Program-made: the position numbers and the translations under genes
Notes under the pieces: generated by a model
Databases searched by the model: none
Told to the model about the DNA's origin: nothing
What the model saw: the letters and a program-made list of their open reading frames with translations, nothing else
Source of the DNA: Mycolicibacterium komossense
GTDB taxonomy: Bacteria; Actinomycetota; Actinomycetes; Mycobacteriales; Mycobacteriaceae
Length of the DNA stretch: 64,000 bases
Assembly (NCBI RefSeq): GCF_025822605.1
Contig: NZ_JACKTY010000032.1
Location: 1-64,000, forward strand
Direction of reading: 5' to 3'
Part shown: piece after piece, positions 15,684 through 24,035 of the stretch
Numbering within the stretch: the first letter of the stretch is position 1
Layout: each line of letters opens with the position of its first letter

Positions 15684-16572
15684 TCAAGTGCTCCTGAAGG
15701 AATCGGGTCTGGTCGGCAAGGAGGTCTGCCACCAGTGGCTGGTGATACACCTGGAAATGATCCCCGTCGTAGTGACGGACGACGCCGTGCGCCGCTCGAT
15801 GCCCAATCTCTTCGGCGTGGCGCGGATCTATCAGCGTCTCCCTCTGCGACACGCACACCAGCAGGGGCGCAGCGATATTCGCAGCCCGGCGTTTGGCGCT
15901 GGTCGCAGCGATGGCAACGATGTCGGCGGCGGCGATGCGGTTGTCGAAAGTGGCATCGGGTGGGACGGTCGAGTACCAGCCGTCGGCGGCACCGCTGATG
16001 GTGACTGCTGCGGCAGTGCCCGGTTCACCGACGATGGGGACATACCTGCGGCCGGCGCCGCGTATCCGGCGCAGGATGTCGTCGAGGATCGCCGGGGTCA
16101 GGCGGATGGCGGACCGCCAACCGCTGCGGACCAAGGTGGCCGGGCCGTGCACGATCGGGCACTGCACGACGACCACGGCAAGGTCGGCACGCGCACCGGC
16201 CACCCGGAGTACGTGCATGGCTCCGAGACTGGTGCCCCACAGACCGACTCGAGGCGCGTCGATGCTGTGGTGGCCCCGCAGATAGTCCAGCGCCGCCCCG
16301 ACGTCCTGTCGGTGCCGGCGCATGCTGAAGTGCTGGCGGGGTACTCCCGCGGATTCGCCGGTATGCCGGTAGTCGAAGGCCAGGGTAGCCACCCCCGCGC
16401 GTGCGAAGTGTTGTTCGTACTGCGACAGCGCCATGTCGTGGGTCGCGCCGAGACCGTGGGCAAGGACAAGACCCGGATGGGGCCCCGAATCTTTGGGCAG
16501 TGTCAGCCACCCGGAGCAGCGCGAGCCGTTCGAAGCGAATGACACCCTCGAGGTGGTGATGGGTTGGTTCAC
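15667..16572 (-). CDS. Alpha/beta-hydrolase (dienelactone/peptidase S9-like)
   Basis: 301 residues from a GTG at 16572, chosen because GGAGGA lies 6 nt upstream; an ATG 108 bp earlier lies beyond the promoter palindromes. HPGLVLAHGLGATHDM gives the oxyanion-hole HG, WGTSLGAMHVL the nucleophile Ser, and DGDHFQVYH the catalytic His. The C-terminal acid is likely in the ETLIDPRHAEE region. It fits small esterases or lactonases. It forms an operon with the MDMPI protein and is divergent from a broken TetR gene whose presumed operators (16590-16635) are still present. Confidence 0.8.
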   Translation of the reverse strand: MNQPITTSRVSFASNGSRCSGWLTLPKDSGPHPGLVLAHGLGATHDMALSQYEQHFARAGVATLAFDYRHTGESAGVPRQHFSMRRHRQDVGAALDYLRGHHSIDAPRVGLWGTSLGAMHVLRVAGARADLAVVVVQCPIVHGPATLVRSGWRSAIRLTPAILDDILRRIRGAGRRYVPIVGEPGTAAAVTISGAADGWYSTVPPDATFDNRIAAADIVAIAATSAKRRAANIAAPLLVCVSQRETLIDPRHAEEIGHRAAHGVVRHYDGDHFQVYHQPLVADLLADQTRFLQEHLNVQNG

Positions 16573-16589
16573 GTGGCATCCTCCAGTTA

Positions 16590-16635
16590 TAAGTACGGCG
16601 TACGTATAGATGTAGAACACGTACGCTGTACGTGT
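16590..16635. promoter_or_regulatory. Two TetR-type operators in front of the hydrolase operon
   Basis: ACACGTAC-GCT-GTACGTGT (16617-16635) is a perfect 8-bp inverted repeat. TAAGTAC-GGC-GTACGTA (16590-16606) is a near-identical site with one mismatch. Their centres are 28 bp apart. Such GTAC-rich pairs are typical TetR operators. They lie between the hydrolase and the decayed TetR gene. Confidence 0.6.
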
Positions 16636-16663
16636 CAAGGGCCGGCGGAGGGAGAATCCGGCG

Positions 16664-16993
16664 ATGCAGGCACGGTTCACTGTTGCTGAAGTTCGCGCTC
16701 ACAGGACTGGGATCGTCGACCGCCATCGGCTCGGCGCGTTCAGCATGCGGTCATTGGCCACCGCTCTGGGTACCGAGCCGATGACGCTCTGCAACTACGT
16801 CAAGGGTCGCGATGAACTTGAGGGACTGGGCGCCGAGGCTGTTCCGGCGGACGTGAAACATCCTCCGCCGTGCGGTGATTGGTTGTTCGACGTCAGCCCC
16901 GAAGAGCTGGCCGCTCCTGAGCCCAACCAGGTCCCGCGGTCGCGCCGCCCACCACGTCGAGCGACGCAGTGGTTCGTCCAGTGCAATCCATAG
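16664..16993 (+). pseudogene. Truncated TetR-family regulator
   Basis: The 109-residue frame keeps a TetR DNA-binding domain: FSMRSLATALGTEPMTLCNYVKGRDELE is a TetR helix-turn-helix, and VPADVKHPPPCGDW continues as in intact relatives. After about residue 70 the sequence becomes Pro/Arg-rich and stops, and no ligand-binding domain is found in any frame downstream. A normal TetR needs about 200 residues including its dimerisation domain, so this product is unlikely to repress. It is divergent from the hydrolase/MDMPI operon, the usual place for its regulator. A deletion or frameshift with decay is the simplest reading. Confidence 0.65.
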
Positions 16994-17036
16994 CCATTGG
17001 CGATGGATAACGGTGATTGTTCAGGACTGCTGCAAA

Positions 17037-17411
17037 TCAGATACGTTTCGCTGCCGCAACTGGCACAGCGGGCGACTCGGTGGTCGACGATTCACCGTCG
17101 ACCGGCCTGCGTCTTAAATCAGCACCACCGTGCCGTTCTAGGTCTGTCACGAAGTTGAGAAAGCCGGGTTCGCCAGCAACTTCGAGAACCAACAACGACG
17201 GTCGGTGTCGTTTCTCAAGCTGGGTGGCAATGTCGTATCTGGAATGGCGCAGAATGACGACGTCGCTATCTGTATGAACAATCGTCTCCAACGGGCACTG
17301 TCGGCCACCGCATCGATCGGTGGGGACAGGCGACAAGAGGTTGGGTTTGAAGGTCACCTTGCGAGCCCGCAATCGCAAAATGGTGCATAGCGAGATCCGA
17401 CACCGCGACAC
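17037..17411 (-). pseudogene. Possible remnant of a winged-helix regulator N-terminus
   Basis: The 124-codon frame contains TDSDVVILRHSRYDIATQ and EKRHRPSLLVLEVAGEP, which resemble the start of actinobacterial winged-helix regulators that open with a receiver-like strand-helix pattern. No DNA-binding part follows, and no clear ribosome binding site is seen. It lies in a debris stretch between a broken TetR gene and an aldehyde dehydrogenase fragment, so decay is likely. It may also be a chance frame. Confidence 0.25.
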
Positions 17412-17470
17412 TGCTTGCGTTCGAGCTGATTGTTCGAGCCGTCACTTCGTAGGATTCGTTCTCGCTGAGA

Positions 17471-17611
17471 TTGATCAACACCCACACTCCGCTGGTCGCG
17501 GAGATGCCGCACGGCGGCTTCAAGCATTCCGGATACGGCAAGGACCTGTCGATGTACGGACTCGAGGACTGCACCCGCATCAAGCACGTCACGGCCAACA
17601 TCGACCTCTGA
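17471..17611 (+). pseudogene. 3' remnant of an aldehyde dehydrogenase (aminobutyraldehyde dehydrogenase-like)
   Basis: The last 46 codons of an ALDH gene are preserved: INTHTPLVAEMPHGGFKHSG followed by YGKDLSMYGLEDCTRIKHV and a TGA. This matches the C-terminal end of gamma-aminobutyraldehyde/betaine aldehyde dehydrogenases. Upstream of 17471 the frame no longer resembles the family and there is no start. The rest of the gene was lost. The surrounding 16994-17822 stretch holds no intact gene. Confidence 0.75.
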
Positions 17612-17822
17612 GCCACGTTTCGCTTCGAAAAGGGCAAACGCTGGCTCTCAAAATGTCGGTGGGTTCTGCGCGGTTGCCCTCCCGTCGGGCGTTGCGGGGA
17701 TGGACGGAAATGCTGGGCCCGCGCCTATGGTGATGCTCGGAACTCGGTGATCATGAAGGTCTGGCCATCGCGCGCTGCCGGTCGGTCTGGGTCCGGGGCC
17801 ACGTTCCGCTGACGGCGTTCGG

Positions 17823-19016
17823 TCACAGCAGCCCTAAACTGCGACGGCCGGAGCCGACCGCCGGGGTCGGATCGGCCCCGAGCGTGTGGGTAAGGATGTC
17901 GTAGTAGACGTCGCGGAAGTCGTTGGTGGGCTTGAGATCTCCGTCGTCCAGGTCGGTGAGGCTGGGTTCGTCGCCGAAGAAGCCGCCGCGCACGGGTGCA
18001 CCCGCGACGAAGACGGGACCGGCGGTGCCGTGGTCGGTGCCCTGTGAGGCGTTGGCGCGTATGCGTCGGCCGAACTCGGAGTACGCCAGGACGACGACGT
18101 CCTTGCCGTGTGGATCGGTGGCCATCTGCTGCAGAAACGGAGTGAGGGCCTCGTCGAGGGTCTGCAGCAGTCGCTGTTGGGTGCCGCGTTCGTCGGCGTG
18201 GGTATCGAAGCCCCCTAGCGAGACCATGTAGACGCGGGTGGGAGCCGCAGCGGTGATCGCCTTGGCGACCACATCGAGCTGAGCGGCCAACGGGTTGGCT
18301 CCGCGACTGGCGGGCTGACCGAGGTGAGCGAAGGCCTTGTCGGAGGCCTGGGTGGTGCGGTATGACGCCGACACGGCGGACATGACGTCGGTGTCACGGT
18401 CGTCGGGGGCGCTCAGCGCCTCGATGGTGGAGGCGAACCGGCTCGCCGACGCCGCCGTAGTGGTCGGCGACAGGGCGGCGGCCGTCGTCTTGGCGCCGAC
18501 GGCCATGGGCGGCAGCACGGCCCCGATGTTGACGGCCCGCAGCGGATCGTCACCAGTACTGTCCAGCCAGCGTCCGATCCAGCCGGTGCTGACGGGTTCG
18601 TCCGGCGAGGCGGTCTGCCAGATGTCCATGGACCGGAAATGGCTGTGGTCGGGCTTCGGATAACTGACGCCACGCACGATCGCCAGGTGCCCGTCGCCCC
18701 ATGCGGTGTGGAGGCCCTTCAGCGCCGGATTGAGACCCAGTTGATCGTCGAGGTGCAGCACGTCGCCGGGCGCGTAGGCCAGGTCGGGACGCGCGTCGTG
18801 ATAGGCGTTGTCCGCGTAGGGAATCAGGGTGTTGATGCCGTCGTTGCCGCCGTAGAGGGTGACGATGACCGCGACGCCGTCGCCGTCTGCCAGGGGTCGC
18901 CGCTGAGCGGCGTCCATCAACTCCGGCCATGACACGGCGGCCGCACCCGACAGCAGGCCCAGCGCACCGACGCCGGCGCTGGCGCGCAGGAACGTGCGGC
19001 GAGTCAGTTGCGGCAT
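17823..19016 (-). CDS. DUF1501 family exported protein
   Basis: 397 residues starting LTRRTFLRASAGVGALGLLSG, a twin-arginine signal peptide. The body has the DUF1501 pattern (alkaline-phosphatase-like fold): LYGGNDGINTLIPY, VSYPKPDHSHFRSMDIW, VSLGGFDTHADERGTQ, LAYSEFGRRIRANASQGTDHG and GPVFVAGAPVRGG. DUF1501 genes are usually paired with DUF1800 genes, as here, with a 10-bp gap. Function is not known; export in folded form by Tat is likely. Confidence 0.85.
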   Translation of the reverse strand: MPQLTRRTFLRASAGVGALGLLSGAAAVSWPELMDAAQRRPLADGDGVAVIVTLYGGNDGINTLIPYADNAYHDARPDLAYAPGDVLHLDDQLGLNPALKGLHTAWGDGHLAIVRGVSYPKPDHSHFRSMDIWQTASPDEPVSTGWIGRWLDSTGDDPLRAVNIGAVLPPMAVGAKTTAAALSPTTTAASASRFASTIEALSAPDDRDTDVMSAVSASYRTTQASDKAFAHLGQPASRGANPLAAQLDVVAKAITAAAPTRVYMVSLGGFDTHADERGTQQRLLQTLDEALTPFLQQMATDPHGKDVVVLAYSEFGRRIRANASQGTDHGTAGPVFVAGAPVRGGFFGDEPSLTDLDDGDLKPTNDFRDVYYDILTHTLGADPTPAVGSGRRSLGLL

Positions 19017-19026
19017 GGGTCCTCGC

Positions 19027-20337
19027 TCACGACGTCAGGTATTCGGGGGTGTTGACCGCCGCGGCCACCAGCATGGGTGGCTTGCCGGTCAGCGGCTTGA
19101 GCGCCTTGACCGAGCGGTCGGTCCAATCGCCGATGCCGATCAGGTACCCGACGGCGTCGATGCGGTCGGACGCCACTGCCTGCTCGATGGGGGAGAGGTC
19201 CCCGGCGGCCGCCAGCGTGGCGGCAGTCGACATGCGCACGCCGGCGCTGACGGTGGACAGCCACACCTGACCGCGGGGCCAGCCGCCGACGTCCGGTGGA
19301 TAGAAGGGCTGCTGCCCAAGGGTTTTCAGCGCCGCCACCGAGGTCTTGACGCGTTTGTCGTCCATCGGCACGCGCAGCGACCGCGCCACCCCGACCAACC
19401 ATTCGACCGGGGTGTTGACCAGACCGGGTCGGGCGGTGATGAACTCCTCATCGGTGAGGATCGCCTGCGTCAGCGCGTACAGATCGCGGCCGGGCCCGTA
19501 GGCGCCCAGCAGGCGTGCCAACGCGGCCGCCGAAGGCGCCGTCTGACTGGCCAGCTGTTGCCACAGCCGTCCAGTGATGTAACCCGCCGATGCGGGTTGG
19601 GCAAGGACCGCGTCGCAGAACCCGGCGGCATCGAGATTGCCGGTAGCACCGAGGAAGGACTTGCCGCTGGAGTCGTGGCGCCCGGGGACCAGGCGCGGAT
19701 CCCCGTCGCCGAGCACCCATCCGGTCAGTGCTCGCGCACCGTTGCGCACGTCGGATTCGGTGTAGCCGTTGCCGTGTCCTAGCGCGAACAACTCCATGAA
19801 CTCGCGCGCAAGGTTCTCGTTGGCGGATTTCGCGGTGTTGGTCTGTCCGTCCAACCACTGCATCATTGCGGCATCGGTGAGCATCGAGTAAGCCAGGGTG
19901 CGGAAGTCGCCGAGCTTGAGGGTGCGCAGCTTCTGATTCTGTGCGCCCATCCACGCCGCCATCCGTACCTTGGCCGCCGAGGTGGCAAAGTGGTTGTGCC
20001 ACAACAGAGTCAGCTTTTCGTGGATCGGCTCGTCGACGGACACCATCCGGCGCATCCACCATTGGGACAGCTGGGAGGTCTGTTCGCCGAGTGCGGCGTT
20101 GTACTGCTGGTGTGCGGACCGGGGTGCGGCCTTGCCCGGCGGCGTCGGTGGATCCAACGACGGCATTGGCGTCGCACGAGCGCCCTGGTCGGCGTCGGGG
20201 TCGACTGCCAGGGCTTGGGCCACCTGGGTCGGCCAGTCCTGCTCCACTGCGGCGTCGACTGCCGGACCGGAGGTGCCGAAACCGGCCCGGCGCAGCATGC
20301 GGGCGGTGGCGTTCCACTGCGGGGACTGGATGGGCAT
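19027..20337 (-). CDS. DUF1800 family protein
   Basis: 436 residues from the ATG at 20337, which fits the family start (SPQWNATARMLRRAGFG); an ATG at 20382 adds a basic, less likely leader. DUF1800 motifs are present: KLTLLWHNHFATSAAKV, ANENLAREFMELFALGHGNGYTESDVRNGARALTGW, and PPDVGGWPRG near the C-terminus. It precedes the DUF1501 gene by 10 bp in one operon, a pairing seen across bacteria, but neither protein has a known activity. Confidence 0.85.
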   Translation of the reverse strand: MPIQSPQWNATARMLRRAGFGTSGPAVDAAVEQDWPTQVAQALAVDPDADQGARATPMPSLDPPTPPGKAAPRSAHQQYNAALGEQTSQLSQWWMRRMVSVDEPIHEKLTLLWHNHFATSAAKVRMAAWMGAQNQKLRTLKLGDFRTLAYSMLTDAAMMQWLDGQTNTAKSANENLAREFMELFALGHGNGYTESDVRNGARALTGWVLGDGDPRLVPGRHDSSGKSFLGATGNLDAAGFCDAVLAQPASAGYITGRLWQQLASQTAPSAAALARLLGAYGPGRDLYALTQAILTDEEFITARPGLVNTPVEWLVGVARSLRVPMDDKRVKTSVAALKTLGQQPFYPPDVGGWPRGQVWLSTVSAGVRMSTAATLAAAGDLSPIEQAVASDRIDAVGYLIGIGDWTDRSVKALKPLTGKPPMLVAAAVNTPEYLTS

Positions 20338-20465
20338 CGTTATGGCCGTGGGACGGCAAGTCCGGCGCGCGGGTGTGTGCATCGCATGCCACCAGGGTCA
20401 CCGCCCAACCTGAGGACGACCTGAAGTGGCCGCAATTGGCAGAAAACACCCAGCTGGCGCGGAAC

Positions 20466-20945
20466 TTAGCCTGCGAGTACCTGTTCGCGCAGGATGTCCG
20501 CGTGTCCGCAGTGGTGGGCCAGCTCGCGCAGGACTTGCAGGTAGACCCATCGAAGCGTGCGCGGCCCGGCCGGGTGGCCGGTCACGACAGTATCCAGCGG
20601 CAGGTCTGCGACCGCTGTCCGGGCAGTCGCGCACACCATTCGATGGGCGGCCGTGACCGACGCGACAGTGTCGTCTCCGGTGAGCCGAAAGGACTCGTCC
20701 GGGCTCTGTACCAGACCGAGCTCCTGGCGGGATGTGCCTCCGACACATTCCTCGAACCACACCCGCTGCATCCACGTTACGTGCTTGAGCAGCCCGAGAA
20801 GCGTCGTCGCCGACGGGACGAGGCGACGACGGGCCTGTTCCTCGGTGAGGCCCTCAAGGGTCGCCTCGATGGCCCTGCGGTACTGCTCGACAAACGCGTC
20901 GAGCTGGACTCGTTCATCGCCCAGAAGCACATCGAATGAACTCAT
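20466..20945 (-). CDS. DinB-family (DUF664) protein
   Basis: 159 residues with the DinB four-helix pattern. LVPSATTLLGLLKHVTWMQRVWFEE supplies the first metal-ligand His, and LRELAHHCGHADILREQ gives the C-terminal His pair. In actinobacteria many such proteins are mycothiol- or bacillithiol-dependent S-transferases. The gene stands alone with no operon partner. Substrate unknown. Confidence 0.8.
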   Translation of the reverse strand: MSSFDVLLGDERVQLDAFVEQYRRAIEATLEGLTEEQARRRLVPSATTLLGLLKHVTWMQRVWFEECVGGTSRQELGLVQSPDESFRLTGDDTVASVTAAHRMVCATARTAVADLPLDTVVTGHPAGPRTLRWVYLQVLRELAHHCGHADILREQVLAG

Positions 20946-21129
20946 CGGCTTCTCCCATCATGACGTTGACGATCGTCAACTCCGGATCCGGTCGCGCTGA
21001 ATCCACCTCCCAGGTCCGCAGCGCGGACCAGGCGACGTCCGGGTTACCGTACCGTCAATCGATAGCCGGTCGCGATCGATAACGGTGTGGGGTAAGACAA
21101 AATCGCGCTCCGTGTGCCACCCTGTTTCG

Positions 21130-21672
21130 ATGGTCGAGGTGTTGATCGCCGAACGCGGTGACCTTGGTGGAGCGGAGCTTGATGCCGCGGAGAGGTTGGT
21201 GCGGAGCGCATTTGGATCCAGCTTCCGATCCCATGATTGGTTACATGCCGTCGAAGGCGTGCACGTGGTCCTTACCGCCGAGCAGTCCCTGGTGGCTTTC
21301 GCCGCCGTGGTCGCCAGGACCCTGCACCACAATGGCATTGCCTTTGATACCGGCTACGTCGAAGGGGTCGCGGTACGTGCCGACCAGCAGGGGTGCGGGT
21401 TGGGCCGCCTCGTCATGGACCATGCCGAGAACATCATCCGCACTCGCCACCAGCTCGGTGCCCTCAATGCGGTCGAGACCGCCACCGACTTCTATGCCGC
21501 CCGCGGCTGGCGGGCCTGGACCGGACACACCCAAGCAGTTGGCCCCGCAGGCGTCATCGACACCTACGATCACGCCGACCGGATCTACCTGCTGCACCCC
21601 GCCGGTGTGGACCAACCATTTGACAGCGAAACCGCTCTCATATGCGACTGGCGGCCCGGAGACCTCTGGTAG
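21130..21672 (+). CDS. AAC(2')-I-type aminoglycoside 2'-N-acetyltransferase (GNAT fold)
   Basis: 180 residues from the ATG at 21130, matching the 180-210 residues of the mycobacterial AAC(2')-I enzymes. The acetyl-CoA site GYVEGVAVRADQQGCGLGRLV, the segment HQLGALNAVETATDFYAARGW and the C-terminal CDWRPGDLW correspond closely to M. tuberculosis AAC(2')-Ic as I remember it. These enzymes acetylate the 2'-amino group of gentamicin- and tobramycin-type drugs and are chromosomal in mycobacteria, where their natural substrate is uncertain. The N-terminal half is more diverged. Activity against drugs is inference. Confidence 0.75.
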   Translation: MVEVLIAERGDLGGAELDAAERLVRSAFGSSFRSHDWLHAVEGVHVVLTAEQSLVAFAAVVARTLHHNGIAFDTGYVEGVAVRADQQGCGLGRLVMDHAENIIRTRHQLGALNAVETATDFYAARGWRAWTGHTQAVGPAGVIDTYDHADRIYLLHPAGVDQPFDSETALICDWRPGDLW

Positions 21673-21734
21673 ATCCATTACGTCTGCGGTTGGCATGGCG
21701 TAGGTCGGCCAGACTGCGACGGGGAGGATGAGTC

Positions 21735-22541
21735 ATGCTTCGCGGAAAAGTAGTGATGATCACCGGTGCGGCGCACGGGATCGGTGCCAGCATGGCGCGG
21801 CTACTGCACAAGCGTGGTGCGCGCCTGGTGCTCATCGACGTCGACGAGCACGGTCTCCGCACGCTCGCAGGTGAACTCGGAGACGATGTTGTCGTCTGTG
21901 TTTGCGCTGACGTCAACGACTTTGACGCGATGCGGGCTGCCGCAGAGACCGCAGTAGACCGATTTGGTGCGATCGACGTGGTGGTCGCCAACGCGGGCAT
22001 CGAACACTGGGCCCCTGTGCAGACCGTAGAGCCGGCGGCCTTCCGGCGCGTGATCGAGACCAATCTGATCGGCGTGTTCCACACAGTCCGCGCAGCTCTG
22101 CCGTCGATCATCGATCAGCGGGGCTACGTTTTGATCGTGGCGTCGGCGTCGTCCTACACCGCCGTGCCTGGCATGGCGGCCTATGGCGCGAGTAAGGCCG
22201 GCGTCGAGCAATTTGCGAACGTGTTGCGGATCGAGGTCGCACACCACGGCGTCGGGGTCGGTTCGGCGCACATGTCGTTGGTCGATACGCCGATGCTGCG
22301 TGAAACACAGTCCAGTTCAGCCGAGTTCACCATGCTGCTTGCAGCATTGCCGGGACCGTTGCGCCGGACCGTCACGGCCGACAAGTGCGCGGTACGGCTC
22401 GTCGACGCGATCGAACACCGAAAGCGGCGCGTCGACGTTCCCAGATGGGTTGCTGCCGCGCGCTGGCTCAAGCCGGCACTGTCGACCCCATTCGCGGAAC
22501 GCACGCTGAGCAGACAAATGGCCCGCATCGAAGTGACTTGA
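21735..22541 (+). CDS. Short-chain dehydrogenase/reductase
   Basis: 268 residues with the classical SDR features. ITGAAHGIGASMARLL is the nucleotide-binding TGxxxGIG motif, DVDEHG at the end of strand 2 suggests NAD(H), and NAG is in VVANAGIEHW. The catalytic Ser is in VASASSYTA, and Tyr and Lys in YGASKAG. The C-terminal 60 residues resemble mycobacterial SDRs acting on lipid or steroid-like alcohols. It is 62 bp downstream of the acetyltransferase gene and may share its transcript. Substrate unknown. Confidence 0.85.
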   Translation: MLRGKVVMITGAAHGIGASMARLLHKRGARLVLIDVDEHGLRTLAGELGDDVVVCVCADVNDFDAMRAAAETAVDRFGAIDVVVANAGIEHWAPVQTVEPAAFRRVIETNLIGVFHTVRAALPSIIDQRGYVLIVASASSYTAVPGMAAYGASKAGVEQFANVLRIEVAHHGVGVGSAHMSLVDTPMLRETQSSSAEFTMLLAALPGPLRRTVTADKCAVRLVDAIEHRKRRVDVPRWVAAARWLKPALSTPFAERTLSRQMARIEVT

Positions 22542-22642
22542 ATCCGGATCTCCAGAGCCGCTTCGCGATTCGAGACTGGATCTGAGCGGCTTCGAATCAT
22601 CGGTAAGATCCGGTCGTTCTCGTCGGATGCCGAATGCGGCCT

Positions 22643-23290
22643 TCAGGCCGATGTGTTCTCGTCATCTATGCTGCGGAGCTGCCCCTGGCGGATCAACATG
22701 TTCATGGCCTGCTGCCATCGCGTGAGTTGCGCTGTGGTGGCGAAAGATTCGGGAAGATGTCGGTCGATGTGCGTGCGCAGGGTGATAGCGCCGAGTACGA
22801 GGATGAGCGGGTTCAATGCCGCCCAGGTGTAGTCGAGGTCGGCACGGGTCAGCTGCTGCTCGGCGTGCTGCTTCCAGCGGGCTTGACCCATGGCCACCAG
22901 GCCATCGAAAATGACCGTACCGATCTGGTTACCGTCGATGAGTGTGCGCCCGACGTAGTCGACGACGTCCGGCCGATTCAGGATCAGGTTCGTCACCCGC
23001 TGGCCGAATTCTTCCACTGGATCCACCGGCAGGGAGGCGGGGGGCGTGGCCAAGCTGGCGTCGAGCACAGCCATGACATGCTCGTCGACGGCTTTGATCA
23101 GGCGGCCCTTGGTGCCGTAATGGTGTTGTACCAATCCGATGGACACCTCGGCTTCGCTGGCGATCTGCCGCAGGGTGGTCGTGGCGGTGCCGTGATCGGC
23201 AAAGCATCTCAACGCGGAATCGCGAATTCGCTCCGCACTCGATTGGTCCTCCCTGTCGGGGTCGCCGCCCAGGGGAGGCCGGCTATTCAC
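22643..23290 (-). CDS. TetR-family transcriptional regulator
   Basis: 215 residues. The N-terminal helix-turn-helix is TTTLRQIASEAEVSIGLVQHHYGTKGRLIKAV, preceded by the usual AERIRDSALRCFADHG helix. The C-terminal domain shows no named ligand motif. It is convergent with the SDR gene and divergent from a small unknown gene. Its targets could be either, or itself. Confidence 0.85.
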   Translation of the reverse strand: MNSRPPLGGDPDREDQSSAERIRDSALRCFADHGTATTTLRQIASEAEVSIGLVQHHYGTKGRLIKAVDEHVMAVLDASLATPPASLPVDPVEEFGQRVTNLILNRPDVVDYVGRTLIDGNQIGTVIFDGLVAMGQARWKQHAEQQLTRADLDYTWAALNPLILVLGAITLRTHIDRHLPESFATTAQLTRWQQAMNMLIRQGQLRSIDDENTSA

Positions 23291-23398
23291 GGCTCCACGC
23301 TAGTTACAGCTGGACAATACGCTCGTACCGTCACACAATATGGGCGTATTGGCGTGCCGGGTCGAGGGGTCTCGGCGGCCAAGAGTGAAAGGCTCTCA

Positions 23399-23665
23399 AT
23401 GGTGAAAGCTGGCCTTAGTGCCGAAGAGATCGCGTCACTCAACGCGCGGGCTCGGGTTGTCGGAAACCGGATCGGCTGGGAACTGCGATTTGCCGCGGCC
23501 GAGAACCCAGACTTCGCGGGTTTGACGGCCGGTGCAAAGCAGGTTTTCGTGGTGGGGCCCGCGAACGTCGCTGATCTCGTGGTACACGACATCATCGAGA
23601 TCCTCGATGGGCTGCTGCGTGGCAGCCGCCGCATCCTCGATGAAGAGGTTCCGCGCTTGGTCTGA
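23399..23665 (+). CDS. Small hypothetical protein
   Basis: 88 residues from ATG 23399, with AAAGG 8 nt upstream. The sequence MVKAGLSAEEIASLNARARVV to GSRRILDEEVPRLV has balanced composition, a likely helical start and a hydrophobic core (KQVFVVGPANVADLVVHDIIEIL), unlike the Arg/Pro-rich shadow frames nearby. I do not recognise the family. It lies divergent from the TetR gene, 108 bp away. Confidence 0.5.
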   Translation: MVKAGLSAEEIASLNARARVVGNRIGWELRFAAAENPDFAGLTAGAKQVFVVGPANVADLVVHDIIEILDGLLRGSRRILDEEVPRLV

Positions 23666-24035
23666 TGGGTTGCTGCGCTACCGACCGGAGCGGGGCTGCC
23701 GCACGGCGGAACCTCCAGGTGTGGGCTCCCGGCCGGGATAGCCATGGTGGGAGGTCCTACTCCTGCCGTCCCCGGCGATGTTCTGACCCGGCGGTGGCGT
23801 CCGTCATGTCCGCGTCTCCTGTCGTTTGAGTCACGGTTCTCGGGGATAAATCCTAGATCTTCTCGATGGGGCCGGGTGGGCACTGCTCCTGCGGACTTGC
23901 TGTCAAGGCGAGCCTGCGACCGGCCAGGAAGAGTGTCATGCGCCGAGAACGTCGTTGCAGCTAAGTTCTGCAGTCGGCTGACGGTCATCTGGGCCGCCGA
24001 CCTTGCGGTCAGACGGTCGTGAACCACGGGTGATC
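23666..24035. other. Intergenic stretch without recognised gene
   Basis: About 370 bp between a small unknown gene and the end of the NlpC/P60 gene. Open frames on both strands have no recognisable motif and no credible ribosome binding site. No clear terminator stem was seen. Confidence 0.4.
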
